NCBI GenBank assembly: GCA_022822005.1
Contig: JAJECO010000012.1
Location: forward strand, 1-64,000
Length of the DNA: 64,000 nt
Direction of reading: 5' to 3'
From: Candidatus Poribacteria bacterium
GTDB taxonomy: Bacteria; Poribacteria; WGA-4E; PCPOR2b
The notes below the pieces were generated by a model, which saw nothing but the letters and a program-made list of their open reading frames with translations, had not been told where the DNA came from and made no database searches. Below, in pieces: positions 1 through 8,191 of this stretch. The position numbers and the translations under genes were made by a program. The stretch's first letter is position 1; every line of letters starts with the position of its first letter.

Positions 1-1
1 T

Positions 2-160
2 GTCGGGCATCAGGTTGCTGCGGTCTATGAGAGTCGGTCAAAGGCAATCTATTGGGATGGGAGAAATGATGTGGGTGAACAGGTCGCAAGTGGCTTGTAT
101 TTCTACCACCTGTCCGCTGGCGATTATTCCGCCACGCGACGAATGGTCATCCTCAAATAG
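2..160 (+). CDS. C-terminal end of a secreted protein with FlgD-like sorting tail (partial)
   Basis: Only the last 52 codons are in the window; the gene starts upstream of it. The reading frame shows the terminal strands of the FlgD-like/type-A sorting fold: YWDGRNDVGEQVASGLYFY, then a basic MVILK end. The same tail closes the large protein that ends near 10.9 kb (YWDGRNHLGESVGSGIYFY, MVILK), so the two proteins probably share an export or anchoring route. In FCB-group bacteria such tails direct secreted proteins through the outer membrane; whether a type IX machine exists here cannot be seen. The body of the protein, and so its activity, is unknown. Confidence 0.8.
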   Translation, partial: VGHQVAAVYESRSKAIYWDGRNDVGEQVASGLYFYHLSAGDYSATRRMVILK

Positions 161-200
161 TATTTCGTCGAGATATGAATCTCGACCTACGACGATAGGA
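161..200. repeat. Intergenic palindromic repeat, copy A
   Basis: A perfect 8-bp inverted repeat with a 4-base loop (GTCGAGAT-ATGA-ATCTCGAC, 167-186) begins seven bases after the stop of the sorting-tail protein. The surrounding 29-30 bases (tatt, c, the hairpin, then cctac) recur near 10.98 kb, also downstream of a sorting-tail gene. There is no T-tract, so it is more like a dispersed palindromic element than a normal terminator. Confidence 0.7.
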
Positions 201-249
201 TTGTTTTTGTTCAACATTTCTGCGTGTTGTCATGCTATAATAACGCAAG

Positions 250-278
250 TTGCTAGTCGATAAACCAAGTACTATAAA
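250..278 (+). promoter_or_regulatory. Candidate sigma-70-type promoter of the glyoxalase-like gene
   Basis: TTGCTA (250-255), a 17-base spacer and TATAAA (273-278) lie 64 bases upstream of the ATG at 342. The -10 matches five of six consensus positions and the -35 four of six. Inference from sequence only. Confidence 0.4.
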
Positions 279-341
279 CCGGCGCAACTGAAATTTTGTA
301 CTTAATATATTTGACAACCCAAACGCAGAAAGGGAACAGGA

Positions 342-749
342 ATGGCTATCTTTTTACACACGCGCGTTAGAGTGAGCGACCTCGATCAATCAGTTAAATG
401 GTATTGCGACCATTTAGGCTTTGTTGTGAAAAGTCGAAGTGATAAATCACCGGCAGGCAATCAGATTGTCCATCTCGAACTTCCGGGCAACGTACCGACG
501 CTGGAGTTGACCTATTCGCCCGACTATGAACTCAATGTCCCGGAGGATTTGATGCACTTTGCTATCAGTGTGCCGGATCTGGTCGCTTGCTGCGACGAAC
601 TGGAGAAAGCGGGATTAGAAATTTGGCCCGATGAATGGCGTGAGCAGTTCACATCGGGAGGCATGAAGATGGCTTTCATCACCGATCCAGACGGTTACGA
701 GGTTGAACTGTTGGAAGATATTGATGAGATTTTGGCGGGGTTGGAATAA
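342..749 (+). CDS. gloA: Glyoxalase I-like (VOC superfamily) lyase
   Basis: A 135-residue single-domain vicinal-oxygen-chelate protein, the usual length of bacterial glyoxalase I. The four metal ligands of E. coli GloA (H5, E56, H74, E122) have counterparts at H6, E55, H72 and E122, and the C-terminal DPDGYEVELLE strand is typical. Glyoxalase I isomerises the hemithioacetal of methylglyoxal and glutathione to a lactoyl-thiol in the cytoplasm. The thiol used here is not known, and other VOC enzymes share the fold, so the substrate is inferred. The start has a purine-rich site (AAAGGGAACAGG) just upstream. It stands alone, tail to tail with the MFS gene. Confidence 0.8.
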   Translation: MAIFLHTRVRVSDLDQSVKWYCDHLGFVVKSRSDKSPAGNQIVHLELPGNVPTLELTYSPDYELNVPEDLMHFAISVPDLVACCDELEKAGLEIWPDEWREQFTSGGMKMAFITDPDGYEVELLEDIDEILAGLE

Positions 750-770
750 CCGACGGTCCTATTGAATCGT

Positions 771-2078
771 CTAATCTTCCTGCTGGATCTCTTCCAGTTG
801 TGTGGTTGTAATGAACCCAAGAAATCCCATCCCAATCGAAATTGCGAACATCCCTGCATAGTTCACAAGTCCGATGAGGACCCCAGCGAGCATTGGCATA
901 AAGCTAAACGGAAAGAGGATTGTGTTCATAAAACCGACATAGCTTGGCCGATTCAGACTGGGCGCAATATTTAGCAGATACGCCATGAAACCTATCGACG
1001 AACCGCTCGTTGCAGCCCCATTGAAGACAAACACCAGGAAATAACAGGGCACCTGCCACGCCGATGGTAGGTATTGCACCAGAATTGCTACCAACGGTGC
1101 TGCACATGCCAATCCCGTGGTCCAACTGAGGATGTATCGTACACCATACTTCTCCCCCAGATAAGCCCACAGTGCATTTGAGATAACACCGCTGATGGAA
1201 ACAACGGCGAGAAATATCCCAATGGTTGCGTCTGGCACTTCCAATTTCCGCAAGGCATACGGGACGTAGAAAGGGGTGCACATCCCAGCAACGGTGGTGC
1301 ACATCCGGTAGTAAAAGAACCAGCGATAGTTTCGATCTGTCCGAAAGAAGTGCGGTCCCTGCTTCAGATGTTGTCCGAACGGTTGGCGTGCTGTCTGGAC
1401 GGGACGGATCGGTTCGCGAATCTGTAAAAAAGCCGTGAGTGCCAGTCCGGTTGCACCCGCCGCACACCCGAACAGCACCGCATAATTCGTTGGGAATACC
1501 AGTCCGGATTCGGGGCTCAGGAGGTATCGGATAAAGAAGAAACCGATGAATATGCCGAAGAATCCGCCTGCAAACTGACGCAAACTGAAATATCGGGATC
1601 GCCGCTGCGGTTCAATGGATTTGGAGATAATATCCATATACGGGAGCGTTGAAATTCCCATCGCTGAAGATCTAATGAAATAGCAGCAGAGAAAGCACGC
1701 GGCAAGTAACCCATTGTTGCCGGAGCCGACCATGACGGTGCATAGTACCATCGCAATCCACGCGAACGATCGAAGGCTCATACCGAAGACATAGAAGGGC
1801 ATTTTGCGTGGCCGGTGTTCCAGCAGATTAGACATCAGCAGCTGGGGCCACATCCAACCCGCTCGCGTCATTGAGCCGGTCAAGCCGACAAGCGTGTTTG
1901 AGGAAGTGAGTTTTAAGATAAAAGCAGGGAGAACCGTTGTCGAGTCTGCAAATGCAAAAGCAATTCGTATGAATGCGCCTTGAACCACAGCGATCCAAAA
2001 GTTGCGGTTCTGTTCTCGTTCCTTCTCTTTTTCCCCTTGGTGTTCAGGCTCCGATGTATTTGTCGGGGCAGCTTCCAT
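771..2078 (-). CDS. Major facilitator superfamily transporter
   Basis: A 435-residue inner-membrane protein with a charged, glutamate/lysine-rich cytoplasmic N-terminus (about 25 residues) followed by about 12 hydrophobic segments, the standard MFS layout. A basic stretch (EPQRRSRYFSLRQ) after the middle of the first half matches the cytoplasmic-loop style of the family. The substrate cannot be read from sequence. It is not clearly part of an operon: it converges on the glyoxalase-like gene, and about 190 bases with short palindromes separate it from the thiamine-diphosphate enzyme fragments transcribed in the same direction upstream. Confidence 0.8.
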   Translation of the reverse strand: MEAAPTNTSEPEHQGEKEKEREQNRNFWIAVVQGAFIRIAFAFADSTTVLPAFILKLTSSNTLVGLTGSMTRAGWMWPQLLMSNLLEHRPRKMPFYVFGMSLRSFAWIAMVLCTVMVGSGNNGLLAACFLCCYFIRSSAMGISTLPYMDIISKSIEPQRRSRYFSLRQFAGGFFGIFIGFFFIRYLLSPESGLVFPTNYAVLFGCAAGATGLALTAFLQIREPIRPVQTARQPFGQHLKQGPHFFRTDRNYRWFFYYRMCTTVAGMCTPFYVPYALRKLEVPDATIGIFLAVVSISGVISNALWAYLGEKYGVRYILSWTTGLACAAPLVAILVQYLPSAWQVPCYFLVFVFNGAATSGSSIGFMAYLLNIAPSLNRPSYVGFMNTILFPFSFMPMLAGVLIGLVNYAGMFAISIGMGFLGFITTTQLEEIQQED

Positions 2079-2167
2079 AGTCAGTTTCGTTTTCCTTCTT
2101 AATCTTTCAGGGCTTACGCAAATTTAGCACACAGAGGGTAGATTTTTGATTTTTAACCCCCTAAATC

Positions 2168-2240
2168 CCGCCCCCGATAAATCCCCGATGAATCCCCCGA
2201 TAGGATCGGGGCAGGCCCGATGAATCGGGACAGGCGGGAT
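2168..2240. repeat. Cluster of short CCCGAT/ATCGGG palindromes
   Basis: Several imperfect copies of CCCGAT(N)ATCGGG are packed together, including hairpins at 2195-2211 (CCCCGAT-AGG-ATCGGGG) and 2216-2229 (CCCGAT-GA-ATCGGG). A related hairpin with loop TT occurs at 32570-32583. They lie between two minus-strand genes and may act as a transcript end or be a dispersed repeat family. Confidence 0.6.
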
Positions 2241-2269
2241 GTACCCCTTGTCAGGGGGACTTTGGAAAA

Positions 2270-3616
2270 TCAGGGGTGTTTGCAGATGACGTTAAGCACC
2301 GCCTGCCGTCCTTCTTCCTTTACTGCTTGCAGTGCACGTTTAAGTGCTGGTAACACCTCATCGGGTTCCTCGACCCGCTCCCCGTATCCACCGTTCGCCT
2401 GACAGATCACCTCATAGGCTGGACTTGGCGAAAGTTCACTAAGAGGAAAGTTGTTGGTTTTTACCGCCCACCCCTCTGGGTGAACGGAGGCGGTCGCCCC
2501 TCGCACCGCTCCCCAACATTGATTATTAAAGACAACCGCCAGAATCGGTAGGTTATACGCTTGGGATACAAAATGGCAGGACGTGGGCACATTGAAGAGG
2601 TAACTACCGTCGCCGACTGTAGCGATGACGGTTTTTTCTGGTGCTGCCAGTTTTGCTCCCAACGCTGCGCCGATGCCCCACCCAAGCCCTGCGGCGGGTG
2701 AGGGACCGAAGAAGCTGCCGGGGACGGTCAGATCCACCTGTGTTGGTACCAAATCGTATTCGTTGATTAGTATAGTCTCCACATCTAAAACTTGGTTTAT
2801 ACAGGCGGACAGCCACGCCGGATCAATCGGTTTGTCCCCTTTGACTGCCTCTGCTTGTGCGCCCCAAGCCTCTCGCTGCTTCTTATGTTCCGCCCTCACT
2901 GTTTCAAAGCGGTTGGCGATCTGTTGCACCGCCTGTTCCTGATATGGTCGCATCTCCTCGGTCAGCAGGCGGAGTGTTGCCGTGGGCTGCGCAGCCAGCG
3001 CGATGTCGGCGGCATGACCTCGAATTGGGTAGCGACTGTAGAGAGGCTCATGCCCTAACTGAATGATGCATGCTGTTTCTTTGGGACTGACCACAGTAGG
3101 CAGCCAAGGCACGTCGGTGTCAATGACCAGCACAACATCTGCTTTCGTCAGATATGGGGTTGGAGCAAAACCGAGGTGGAGTGGGTGAGAGGTGGGAAAG
3201 TTCAGGTGCGTGTTGCCCATCCCGACCACGACTGGAATCGCAAAGGGCTCGGCAAACGCGACCAACGCCTCTACGGCTTGGGGATCTCGTCCTACTCCCG
3301 AAGTGATGATGAGTGGGTTTGCTGCTTCGGCAATGCGCTTAGCGACCTTTTTCACCTGATCAGCGTTGGGGATGGTCGCTTGGTGCGCTTGCTGCCGAGG
3401 TGCGGCACTAATGGTCAGTTCTTCGTGGGGTTCGGCGAGCACCTCCCGCGGAAGGGTTAGATACACGGGGCCCCCTGGCTCAGAGGTGGCAATTGCTAAC
3501 GCTCTATCCACCACCGTCTCCAGTTGAGCGAAATTCCGTAGTTCATAATCCCATTTGACAAATTCCCGCACAAGATTCGCCTGATCAAACGACTCCTGCG
3601 CCCAATGGATAAGCAC
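2270..3616 (-). CDS. Thiamine-diphosphate-dependent enzyme, middle and C-terminal part (gene split by in-frame TAG)
   Basis: This 448-codon stretch carries the central and pyrophosphate-binding domains of an acetolactate-synthase/benzoylformate-decarboxylase-type enzyme. The diphosphate/Mg site is visible as GDGSYLF followed about 26 residues later by NNQCWG. The N-terminal pyrimidine-binding domain is encoded just upstream in the same frame, separated by a single TAG at 3623-3625 (reading T-E-A-G-F-T-G-stop-R-N-V-L-I-H-W). The apparent GTG start at 3614-3616 has no convincing ribosome site, so this is best seen as the rest of one about 580-residue protein. The enzymes of this family cleave or form C-C bonds next to a keto group; the substrate here is unknown. 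Confidence 0.75.
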   Translation of the reverse strand: MLIHWAQESFDQANLVREFVKWDYELRNFAQLETVVDRALAIATSEPGGPVYLTLPREVLAEPHEELTISAAPRQQAHQATIPNADQVKKVAKRIAEAANPLIITSGVGRDPQAVEALVAFAEPFAIPVVVGMGNTHLNFPTSHPLHLGFAPTPYLTKADVVLVIDTDVPWLPTVVSPKETACIIQLGHEPLYSRYPIRGHAADIALAAQPTATLRLLTEEMRPYQEQAVQQIANRFETVRAEHKKQREAWGAQAEAVKGDKPIDPAWLSACINQVLDVETILINEYDLVPTQVDLTVPGSFFGPSPAAGLGWGIGAALGAKLAAPEKTVIATVGDGSYLFNVPTSCHFVSQAYNLPILAVVFNNQCWGAVRGATASVHPEGWAVKTNNFPLSELSPSPAYEVICQANGGYGERVEEPDEVLPALKRALQAVKEEGRQAVLNVICKHP

Positions 3617-3622
3617 ATTCCG

Positions 3623-3988
3623 CTAACCGGTGAAGCCGGCTTCGGTCAAGGGGGTACGACCTGCGCTGAAGATAATGGGAACTTGCGCTCGCGCTGCATT
3701 GATAATGGCACCGGAGGCGTTGGCGGTTCCGACGATTACGTGGACCATCACGACCTGTGGTTCACCCGTAACCATGTAGTAGCCGTGCGCCATGCTCACC
3801 GCGACAAACTCATGCGGCACGGTGATGGGGCAGGGGTATTGTTTCCCTTCTTGGGCGAATTTAGCGAAGGCATCCACCAATGAAGCGAAATCTGTGCCGG
3901 CGTTGCCGAAGAAATATTTGATACCTCTTTCGCGTAGAAGCTCAAGGTAGCCTTGGGCGGTATTTTCAATTGGTATCGTCTTTTGCAT
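3623..3988 (-). CDS. Thiamine-diphosphate-dependent enzyme, N-terminal part (ends at in-frame TAG)
   Basis: About 121 residues of the N-terminal domain of a thiamine-diphosphate enzyme. The catalytic glutamate is in VPHEFVAVSMAHGY, where family members activate the cofactor. I start at the ATG ending at 3988 (MQKTIPIENTAQG), which follows a GGGAAACAGGG stretch; an in-frame ATG at 4024 overlaps the stop of the upstream oxidoreductase by four bases and is the alternative. The frame runs unbroken into the downstream part except for one TAG codon. Other genes in the window end in TAG, so general reassignment is unlikely. A recent nonsense mutation, a sequencing error, or read-through are the options. 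Confidence 0.7.
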   Translation of the reverse strand: MQKTIPIENTAQGYLELLRERGIKYFFGNAGTDFASLVDAFAKFAQEGKQYPCPITVPHEFVAVSMAHGYYMVTGEPQVVMVHVIVGTANASGAIINAARAQVPIIFSAGRTPLTEAGFTG

Positions 3989-4020
3989 TGCCCTGTTTCC
4001 CTGTTCTATGTGACTGTGTA

Positions 4021-5127
4021 TCAAGCTTGGGGGCTATATCTCGGCTGTCGGGGCGCACGGTCACGTAGAAGTCGGATTGGTCGTCCTTTCAGCGGCAGCT
4101 CGACCCGTGCCCCGCCGCGGAGATGCGATTCGATGGTTGCGAAGATCAGCTCCGTGCCAGCATGTGCCACCCGCACCCCACCGCGTGGCGGTTCACCGGT
4201 ATCAAGCGAATGGACGAGATCTTCCACGAGCCGCAGGTTTGGACTGGCGGGTTCGTAGTCGAGAAATCCCCCGTCTACAATCGTCGGTCGCTCCCGGTAA
4301 CCTGGTGGTCCCTCTTCTCGCATTCGATACACGCCGTCGGGTAAGGCGGTTAAACTCCCTTTCTCACAGTTGACTTCCCACTCAATTTCGCGGCCAGGGG
4401 TGACAGCGTAGGCTGTAACATCGTTCTCGAAGTGGATGATGCCGTGCCCAATCGGGTCTTCGGTCAAGCGTTCTCCTTCAATACTCCAATTGCCCTCTGT
4501 CAGATTTGCTTGGACCCACACTGCACGTCGATCGCTATTCAGGAACAGCAGGTTATCGTAGTAGTGACTTGCCCCATTAAACAGTGTACTACCGTTAAAG
4601 ATAATTGTCTTTGGGGTCCCCAATTCCCCGCTGTCGATAATCTCTTTCATTTTGGTGAAACCGGGGTGCCAGCGTCGCTGGGTGCCAAGATTAAAGAAGA
4701 CCCCGTTTCGTTCGCAGACTTCAACCATTGCATCGGCTTCCGCCATTGATGCTGCCATCGCTTTTTCGGCATAGATCGCTTTGGCACCGTGCTCGACGGC
4801 GTAGATGACGATTTCAGCGCGATGCTCCGGCTGCGTGGCAACACTGACGATGTCGGGCTGTTCCTTGTCAATCAATTCTTTGTAGTCGGTGTACTGTTTT
4901 TCTTTGGGAATATTATACTGCGTTCCAACCTCAGCCATGACTTCTGGCCGAAGGTCTGAACACGCAATCAGATCTGTTCGATCACAGGCGGCAAATACCG
5001 CCGTGTGCGAGTAGGGCGGCACATGTCCCGGTGCTCCAACGACCTCATTGTCGATAAACGCTCCCATCCGACTGCATCCGATAACCGCTGCTCGATATAT
5101 ATGCAATGTAAATTCCTCCTGATACAC
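4021..5127 (-). CDS. Gfo/Idh/MocA family oxidoreductase
   Basis: A 368-residue NAD(P)-dependent oxidoreductase: N-terminal Rossmann domain (AAVIGCSRMGAF, a GxxxxG-type loop that departs from the usual GxGxxG) and a C-terminal alpha/beta substrate domain. The family EKP motif is EKA here (IYAEKAMAASM), so the usual proline after the catalytic-site lysine is missing. Family members oxidise or epimerise sugars, inositols and related polyols. The gene overlaps or abuts the thiamine-diphosphate enzyme gene downstream (ATGA at 4021-4024), suggesting a two-gene operon for catabolism of a sugar-derived acid. The substrate cannot be named. Confidence 0.85.
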   Translation of the reverse strand: MYQEEFTLHIYRAAVIGCSRMGAFIDNEVVGAPGHVPPYSHTAVFAACDRTDLIACSDLRPEVMAEVGTQYNIPKEKQYTDYKELIDKEQPDIVSVATQPEHRAEIVIYAVEHGAKAIYAEKAMAASMAEADAMVEVCERNGVFFNLGTQRRWHPGFTKMKEIIDSGELGTPKTIIFNGSTLFNGASHYYDNLLFLNSDRRAVWVQANLTEGNWSIEGERLTEDPIGHGIIHFENDVTAYAVTPGREIEWEVNCEKGSLTALPDGVYRMREEGPPGYRERPTIVDGGFLDYEPASPNLRLVEDLVHSLDTGEPPRGGVRVAHAGTELIFATIESHLRGGARVELPLKGRPIRLLRDRAPRQPRYSPQA

Positions 5128-5413
5128 GAAACATAAATATAGTGCTCATAGAGCGAGGCGAGCCCCCACTTTGCGATGGATTGTCAAGGCTGGTGAGAGT
5201 GTAACGCACTCTCATGGCAAATTGAATAGAACTGATTTTCTTATATTCGATTGGTTTTTACATTAGCACAAAACGGGGAATCTGTCCAAATTTTTATATG
5301 TAAGCATCAACAAGGATTGAACGGCTGAAGTAGCATATAACGTTCACGCACAGTCTTCGATACCCTCTACGCTTGCTTTTCTGGTCCCCTGTCCTTTCCT
5401 AAAAAAATAATTG

Positions 5414-5442
5414 TTGACAGCATTTGAGAAATGGATTACCAT
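5414..5442 (+). promoter_or_regulatory. Candidate promoter of mntR-like gene
   Basis: A perfect TTGACA (5414-5419) is followed by a 17-base spacer and TACCAT (5437-5442). A better-looking TATACT at 5442-5447 would need a 22-base spacer. Either choice places the start of transcription at or just before the palindrome at 5456-5473. Confidence 0.45.
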
Positions 5443-5455
5443 ATACTAATTAAGA

Positions 5456-5473
5456 ATTTAGGAATGCCTAAAT
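5456..5473. promoter_or_regulatory. Candidate DtxR/MntR-type operator
   Basis: A perfect inverted repeat of two 7-base arms around a 4-base centre (ATTTAGG-AATG-CCTAAAT). The TTAGG...CCTAA half-sites resemble those bound by DtxR-family regulators. It lies 21 bases upstream of the ATG of the MntR-like gene and over the expected transcription start, where a bound repressor would block the whole metal-uptake operon. Function is inferred. Confidence 0.6.
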
Positions 5474-5494
5474 CTAACTTTTGGATGGTCAAGA

Positions 5495-6154
5495 ATGATA
5501 ACCCATGCGATGGAAGATTATCTGAAGACAGTGTACTTGCTGCAAGAAGGTCAAGAAAAAGTCTCCACCTCTGCTATTGCCCAGCAAATGGAGGTGTCCG
5601 CCGCCTCCGTTACCGGTATGATCCGAAAGCTGGCAGCGATGGGGTTGCTAAATTATGCGTCCTATCAGGGCGTTGAATTGACAGAAGGCGGAAAGAAGAT
5701 CGCTCAAGAAATTATTCGCCATCACCGGTTGCTGGAACTTTATCTCGTTGAGATCATGGGATTTAGCTGGGACAAAGTTCACGACGAAGCGGATAAGCTG
5801 GAACATGTTATTTCCGAGGAGTTTGAGGAAAGGATGAGCGAGGCGTTGGGGCATCCAACAACTGACCCGCACGGACATGCCATCCCGGCAAAGGACGGTG
5901 CACTTCAAGAGGTTGCTTATGCAACATTGACGGAAGTTGATGCCGGCAGCTCTGCTACTGTCCAGCATGTCAGTGATAATGACCCCGAAATGCTGCGTTA
6001 CTTTGATCAGTTAGGTCTCCTGCCGGGCGCCGTTGTCCACGTTGTAGCGAAAGAACCGTTTAATGGGCCATTACGCTTGAAGGTTGACCAGACCGAACAC
6101 TTTGTCGGTCGCGAGGTTGCAGGCAATGTGTTTGTGAGTCCTCAGATAACCTGA
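5495..6154 (+). CDS. mntR: MntR/DtxR-family metal-dependent transcriptional repressor
   Basis: A 219-residue regulator with an N-terminal winged helix (about 1-65), a metal-binding dimerisation domain (about 66-140) and a C-terminal SH3-like/FeoA-like domain (about 145-215). Compared with Bacillus MntR (D8, E11, H77, E99, E102, H103), the sequence has D8, H77, D100, E103 and H104, but K11 where MntR has E11. The iron-type regulators have Met and Cys at two of these places, so this protein looks manganese/zinc-type. The N-terminus (MITHAMEDY) aligns directly with MntR, supporting the start. It heads the troABCD-like genes, the expected partners, and probably represses itself and them. Confidence 0.88.
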   Translation: MITHAMEDYLKTVYLLQEGQEKVSTSAIAQQMEVSAASVTGMIRKLAAMGLLNYASYQGVELTEGGKKIAQEIIRHHRLLELYLVEIMGFSWDKVHDEADKLEHVISEEFEERMSEALGHPTTDPHGHAIPAKDGALQEVAYATLTEVDAGSSATVQHVSDNDPEMLRYFDQLGLLPGAVVHVVAKEPFNGPLRLKVDQTEHFVGREVAGNVFVSPQIT

Positions 6155-6219
6155 TCTTCCTAACTCTAAGTACTGACAGAGATTTGTGTAATGCCAATTT
6201 AAGAAAGGATAAGGGGAGT

Positions 6220-7182
6220 ATGCGCACAATCTATGGGTTGTTAGCTTTTGTGATAATATTATTCGTTGCTTGTGACCGTCAATCGGATAAGGCTAACGAA
6301 AAGGCATCGAGTTCAACAGTATCCAGTGAGAAACAGATTCGTGTGGTAACAACAATCGGCATGATTACTGATATTATTCAGAATGTTGGGGGTAATCGTG
6401 TCAGCGCGACCGGATTGATGGGAGCGGGCATTGATCCACATTTGTACAAAGCGAGTGAAGGCGATGTTGCTCGGCTCGCAGGGGCCGACCTCATCTTTTA
6501 TAATGGCTTGCATCTTGAGGGGAAGATGGCAGGTGTGCTCGAAAGGATGCAGGACCAGGTAAAGACAGTTGCTGTAACGCATGACATTGATAGAGGGATA
6601 CTGTTGGCGCCGCCAGAGTTTGAAGGAGCATACGATCCACACGTTTGGTTTGATGTAACCCTCTGGATGAAAGCAGTTGAACGTGTGCGGGATACGCTGA
6701 TTGAGGTTGATCAGGATAGCGCGGAGTTGTACCGGACGAATACGGAAAGTTACTTGGCGCAGATGGAGGAGCTGCACGATTATGTGATGCAGCAAGCCGA
6801 GCGAGTGTCTCCCGATCAAAGGGTACTCGTCACTGCTCACGATGCCTTCAATTACTTCGGTCGTGCTTACGGGTTTGAGGTGCGCGGACTTCAGGGAATT
6901 AGTACGGCAGCTGAGGCTGGCACGGCTGATGTGCAGGCGTTAGTACAATTTATCGTCGAGCGCCGTATCCCCGCGATGTTTGTCGAGACCTCTGTGCCCC
7001 GCCGTAGCATCGAAGCGGTGCAAGCCGCCGTGGAGGCGAAAGGATTTTCTGTAGAGATTGGTGGACAGCTTTTCTCAGATGCGATGGGAGCGTCGGGAAC
7101 GCCAGAAGGCACGTACCTCGGAATGGTGCGTCATAACATTGATACAATCGTGGCATCGCTTCTGAAACCAGCGGCCAATTAG
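6220..7182 (+). CDS. troA: TroA/ZnuA-type metal-binding lipoprotein of an ABC importer
   Basis: A 320-residue cluster A-I solute-binding protein. I start at the ATG at 6220, preceded by AAGGGGAG, rather than the TTG at 6184. The N-terminus is a lipoprotein signal with Cys18 (FVAC). Metal ligands are H74 (DPHLY), H141 (DPHVW), H207 (TAHDAF) and D287 (LFSDAMG). Their spacing matches Treponema TroA (H68, H133, H199, D279), and the third ligand is His, as in TroA/ZnuA, rather than the Glu of PsaA/MntC. TroA takes zinc and manganese, so either metal is possible. It captures metal outside the inner membrane and delivers it to the permeases. It lies between the regulator and ATPase genes on the same strand. 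Confidence 0.9.
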   Translation: MRTIYGLLAFVIILFVACDRQSDKANEKASSSTVSSEKQIRVVTTIGMITDIIQNVGGNRVSATGLMGAGIDPHLYKASEGDVARLAGADLIFYNGLHLEGKMAGVLERMQDQVKTVAVTHDIDRGILLAPPEFEGAYDPHVWFDVTLWMKAVERVRDTLIEVDQDSAELYRTNTESYLAQMEELHDYVMQQAERVSPDQRVLVTAHDAFNYFGRAYGFEVRGLQGISTAAEAGTADVQALVQFIVERRIPAMFVETSVPRRSIEAVQAAVEAKGFSVEIGGQLFSDAMGASGTPEGTYLGMVRHNIDTIVASLLKPAAN

Positions 7183-7230
7183 ACAACCCCGGATAGGTCC
7201 ACGAGTGTCGGTATGCGAGAGGAGGTTGAC

Positions 7231-8091
7231 ATGACAGAATCCTTAAATAACCGATTGGCTATAGATGTGGCAGATTTGACCGTGGCGTATCGGGATCAGC
7301 CGGTACTGTGGGATGTAGACCTTAACGTGCCATCAGGGGTCCTCATGGCGATCGTCGGTCCCAACGGTGCTGGCAAAACGACGCTTATCAAAGCAATCTT
7401 GGGATTGGTATCACCGGCGGCCGGACGAGTCTTAATCCACGGACAGCCCTACGCCGATCAGCGACGGCTTGTGGGATATGTGCCGCAACGCGGGAGCGTT
7501 GATTGGGATTTCCCGACGAGTGTATTGGACGTGGTCATGATGGGATGTTATGGAACTTTGGGCTGGGGGCGTCGTCCGGGTCGTCGTGAACGTGCAAGGG
7601 GGATGAAAGCACTTGAAAATGTTGGGATGCTTGATTTTGCAGACCGGCAGATTAGCCAACTTTCCGGTGGACAGCAGCAGCGAGTCTTCCTTGCGCGGGC
7701 GTTGGTACAGGACGCCCAGGTGTACCTCATGGACGAACCGTTTCAAGGTGTTGATGCGACGACCGAACGGGCAATCGTTGCGCTCTTGCAAGACCTACGA
7801 GCTGCCGGTAAAACGGTGGTTGCTGTTCATCACGACTTGCAGACGGTGGCAGATTATTTCGATTCCGTAACGCTGCTAAACGTGCGTCGGATTGCCAGCG
7901 GTCCGGTGGAGGAAGTATTTACAGAACAGAATCTCCGACTCGCATACGGTGGTCGCGTCGCGTTCCTCAGTCGAGATGCTCAGGCTGATGGGAGCACAGG
8001 ACAATCTGATACAGCATCATCTGAACCGGTTGACGATGTTATAACTGTACAGGTTGACAAACCGATTGACACTTCACTCCGTCCATCTTAG
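7231..8091 (+). CDS. troB: Metal ABC transporter ATP-binding protein
   Basis: A 286-residue ABC ATPase with Walker A (GPNGAGKTT), Q-loop (VPQRGSVDW), signature (LSGGQQQRV), Walker B (VYLMDEP) and switch histidine (AVHHDL). A strong Shine-Dalgarno (GAGGAGG) fits the ATG at 7231; an upstream in-frame ATG at 7213 has none. The [12 protein letters not shown] segment is typical of zinc/manganese importer ATPases. The C-terminus carries an extra acidic, threonine/serine-rich tail of about 35 residues that the core fold does not need. It energises the import of the metal delivered by the TroA-like protein, through the permeases encoded 3 kb downstream. Confidence 0.92.
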   Translation: MTESLNNRLAIDVADLTVAYRDQPVLWDVDLNVPSGVLMAIVGPNGAGKTTLIKAILGLVSPAAGRVLIHGQPYADQRRLVGYVPQRGSVDWDFPTSVLDVVMMGCYGTLGWGRRPGRRERARGMKALENVGMLDFADRQISQLSGGQQQRVFLARALVQDAQVYLMDEPFQGVDATTERAIVALLQDLRAAGKTVVAVHHDLQTVADYFDSVTLLNVRRIASGPVEEVFTEQNLRLAYGGRVAFLSRDAQADGSTGQSDTASSEPVDDVITVQVDKPIDTSLRPS

Positions 8092-8191
8092 AGTGAACTT
8101 TAATATATAAAGCGTAGAAACCATTTTTTTACGTTTTCCGATCTATTAATTATCAGTTTAAAAACACAACTTTATTAGGAGGTTATTTTTT

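Larger units (their letters stand above)
5128..5494. other. Divergent intergenic region upstream of the metal-uptake locus
   Basis: This 367-base gap separates two divergent genes. It holds an 8-bp hairpin at 5194-5214 (TGAGAGTG-TAACG-CACTCTCA) and, near its right end, the candidate promoter and operator of the MntR-like gene. I see no small gene in it. Confidence 0.6.

Noticed and set aside
15-263. Plus-strand frame over the first 260 bases
   Set aside because: It is out of frame with the clear sorting-tail coding sequence that ends at 160 and continues through a repeat.
3623-3625. Genetic-code change (TAG as sense codon)
   Set aside because: Several other genes, such as those ending at 160 and 10894, terminate in TAG, so global reassignment does not fit.
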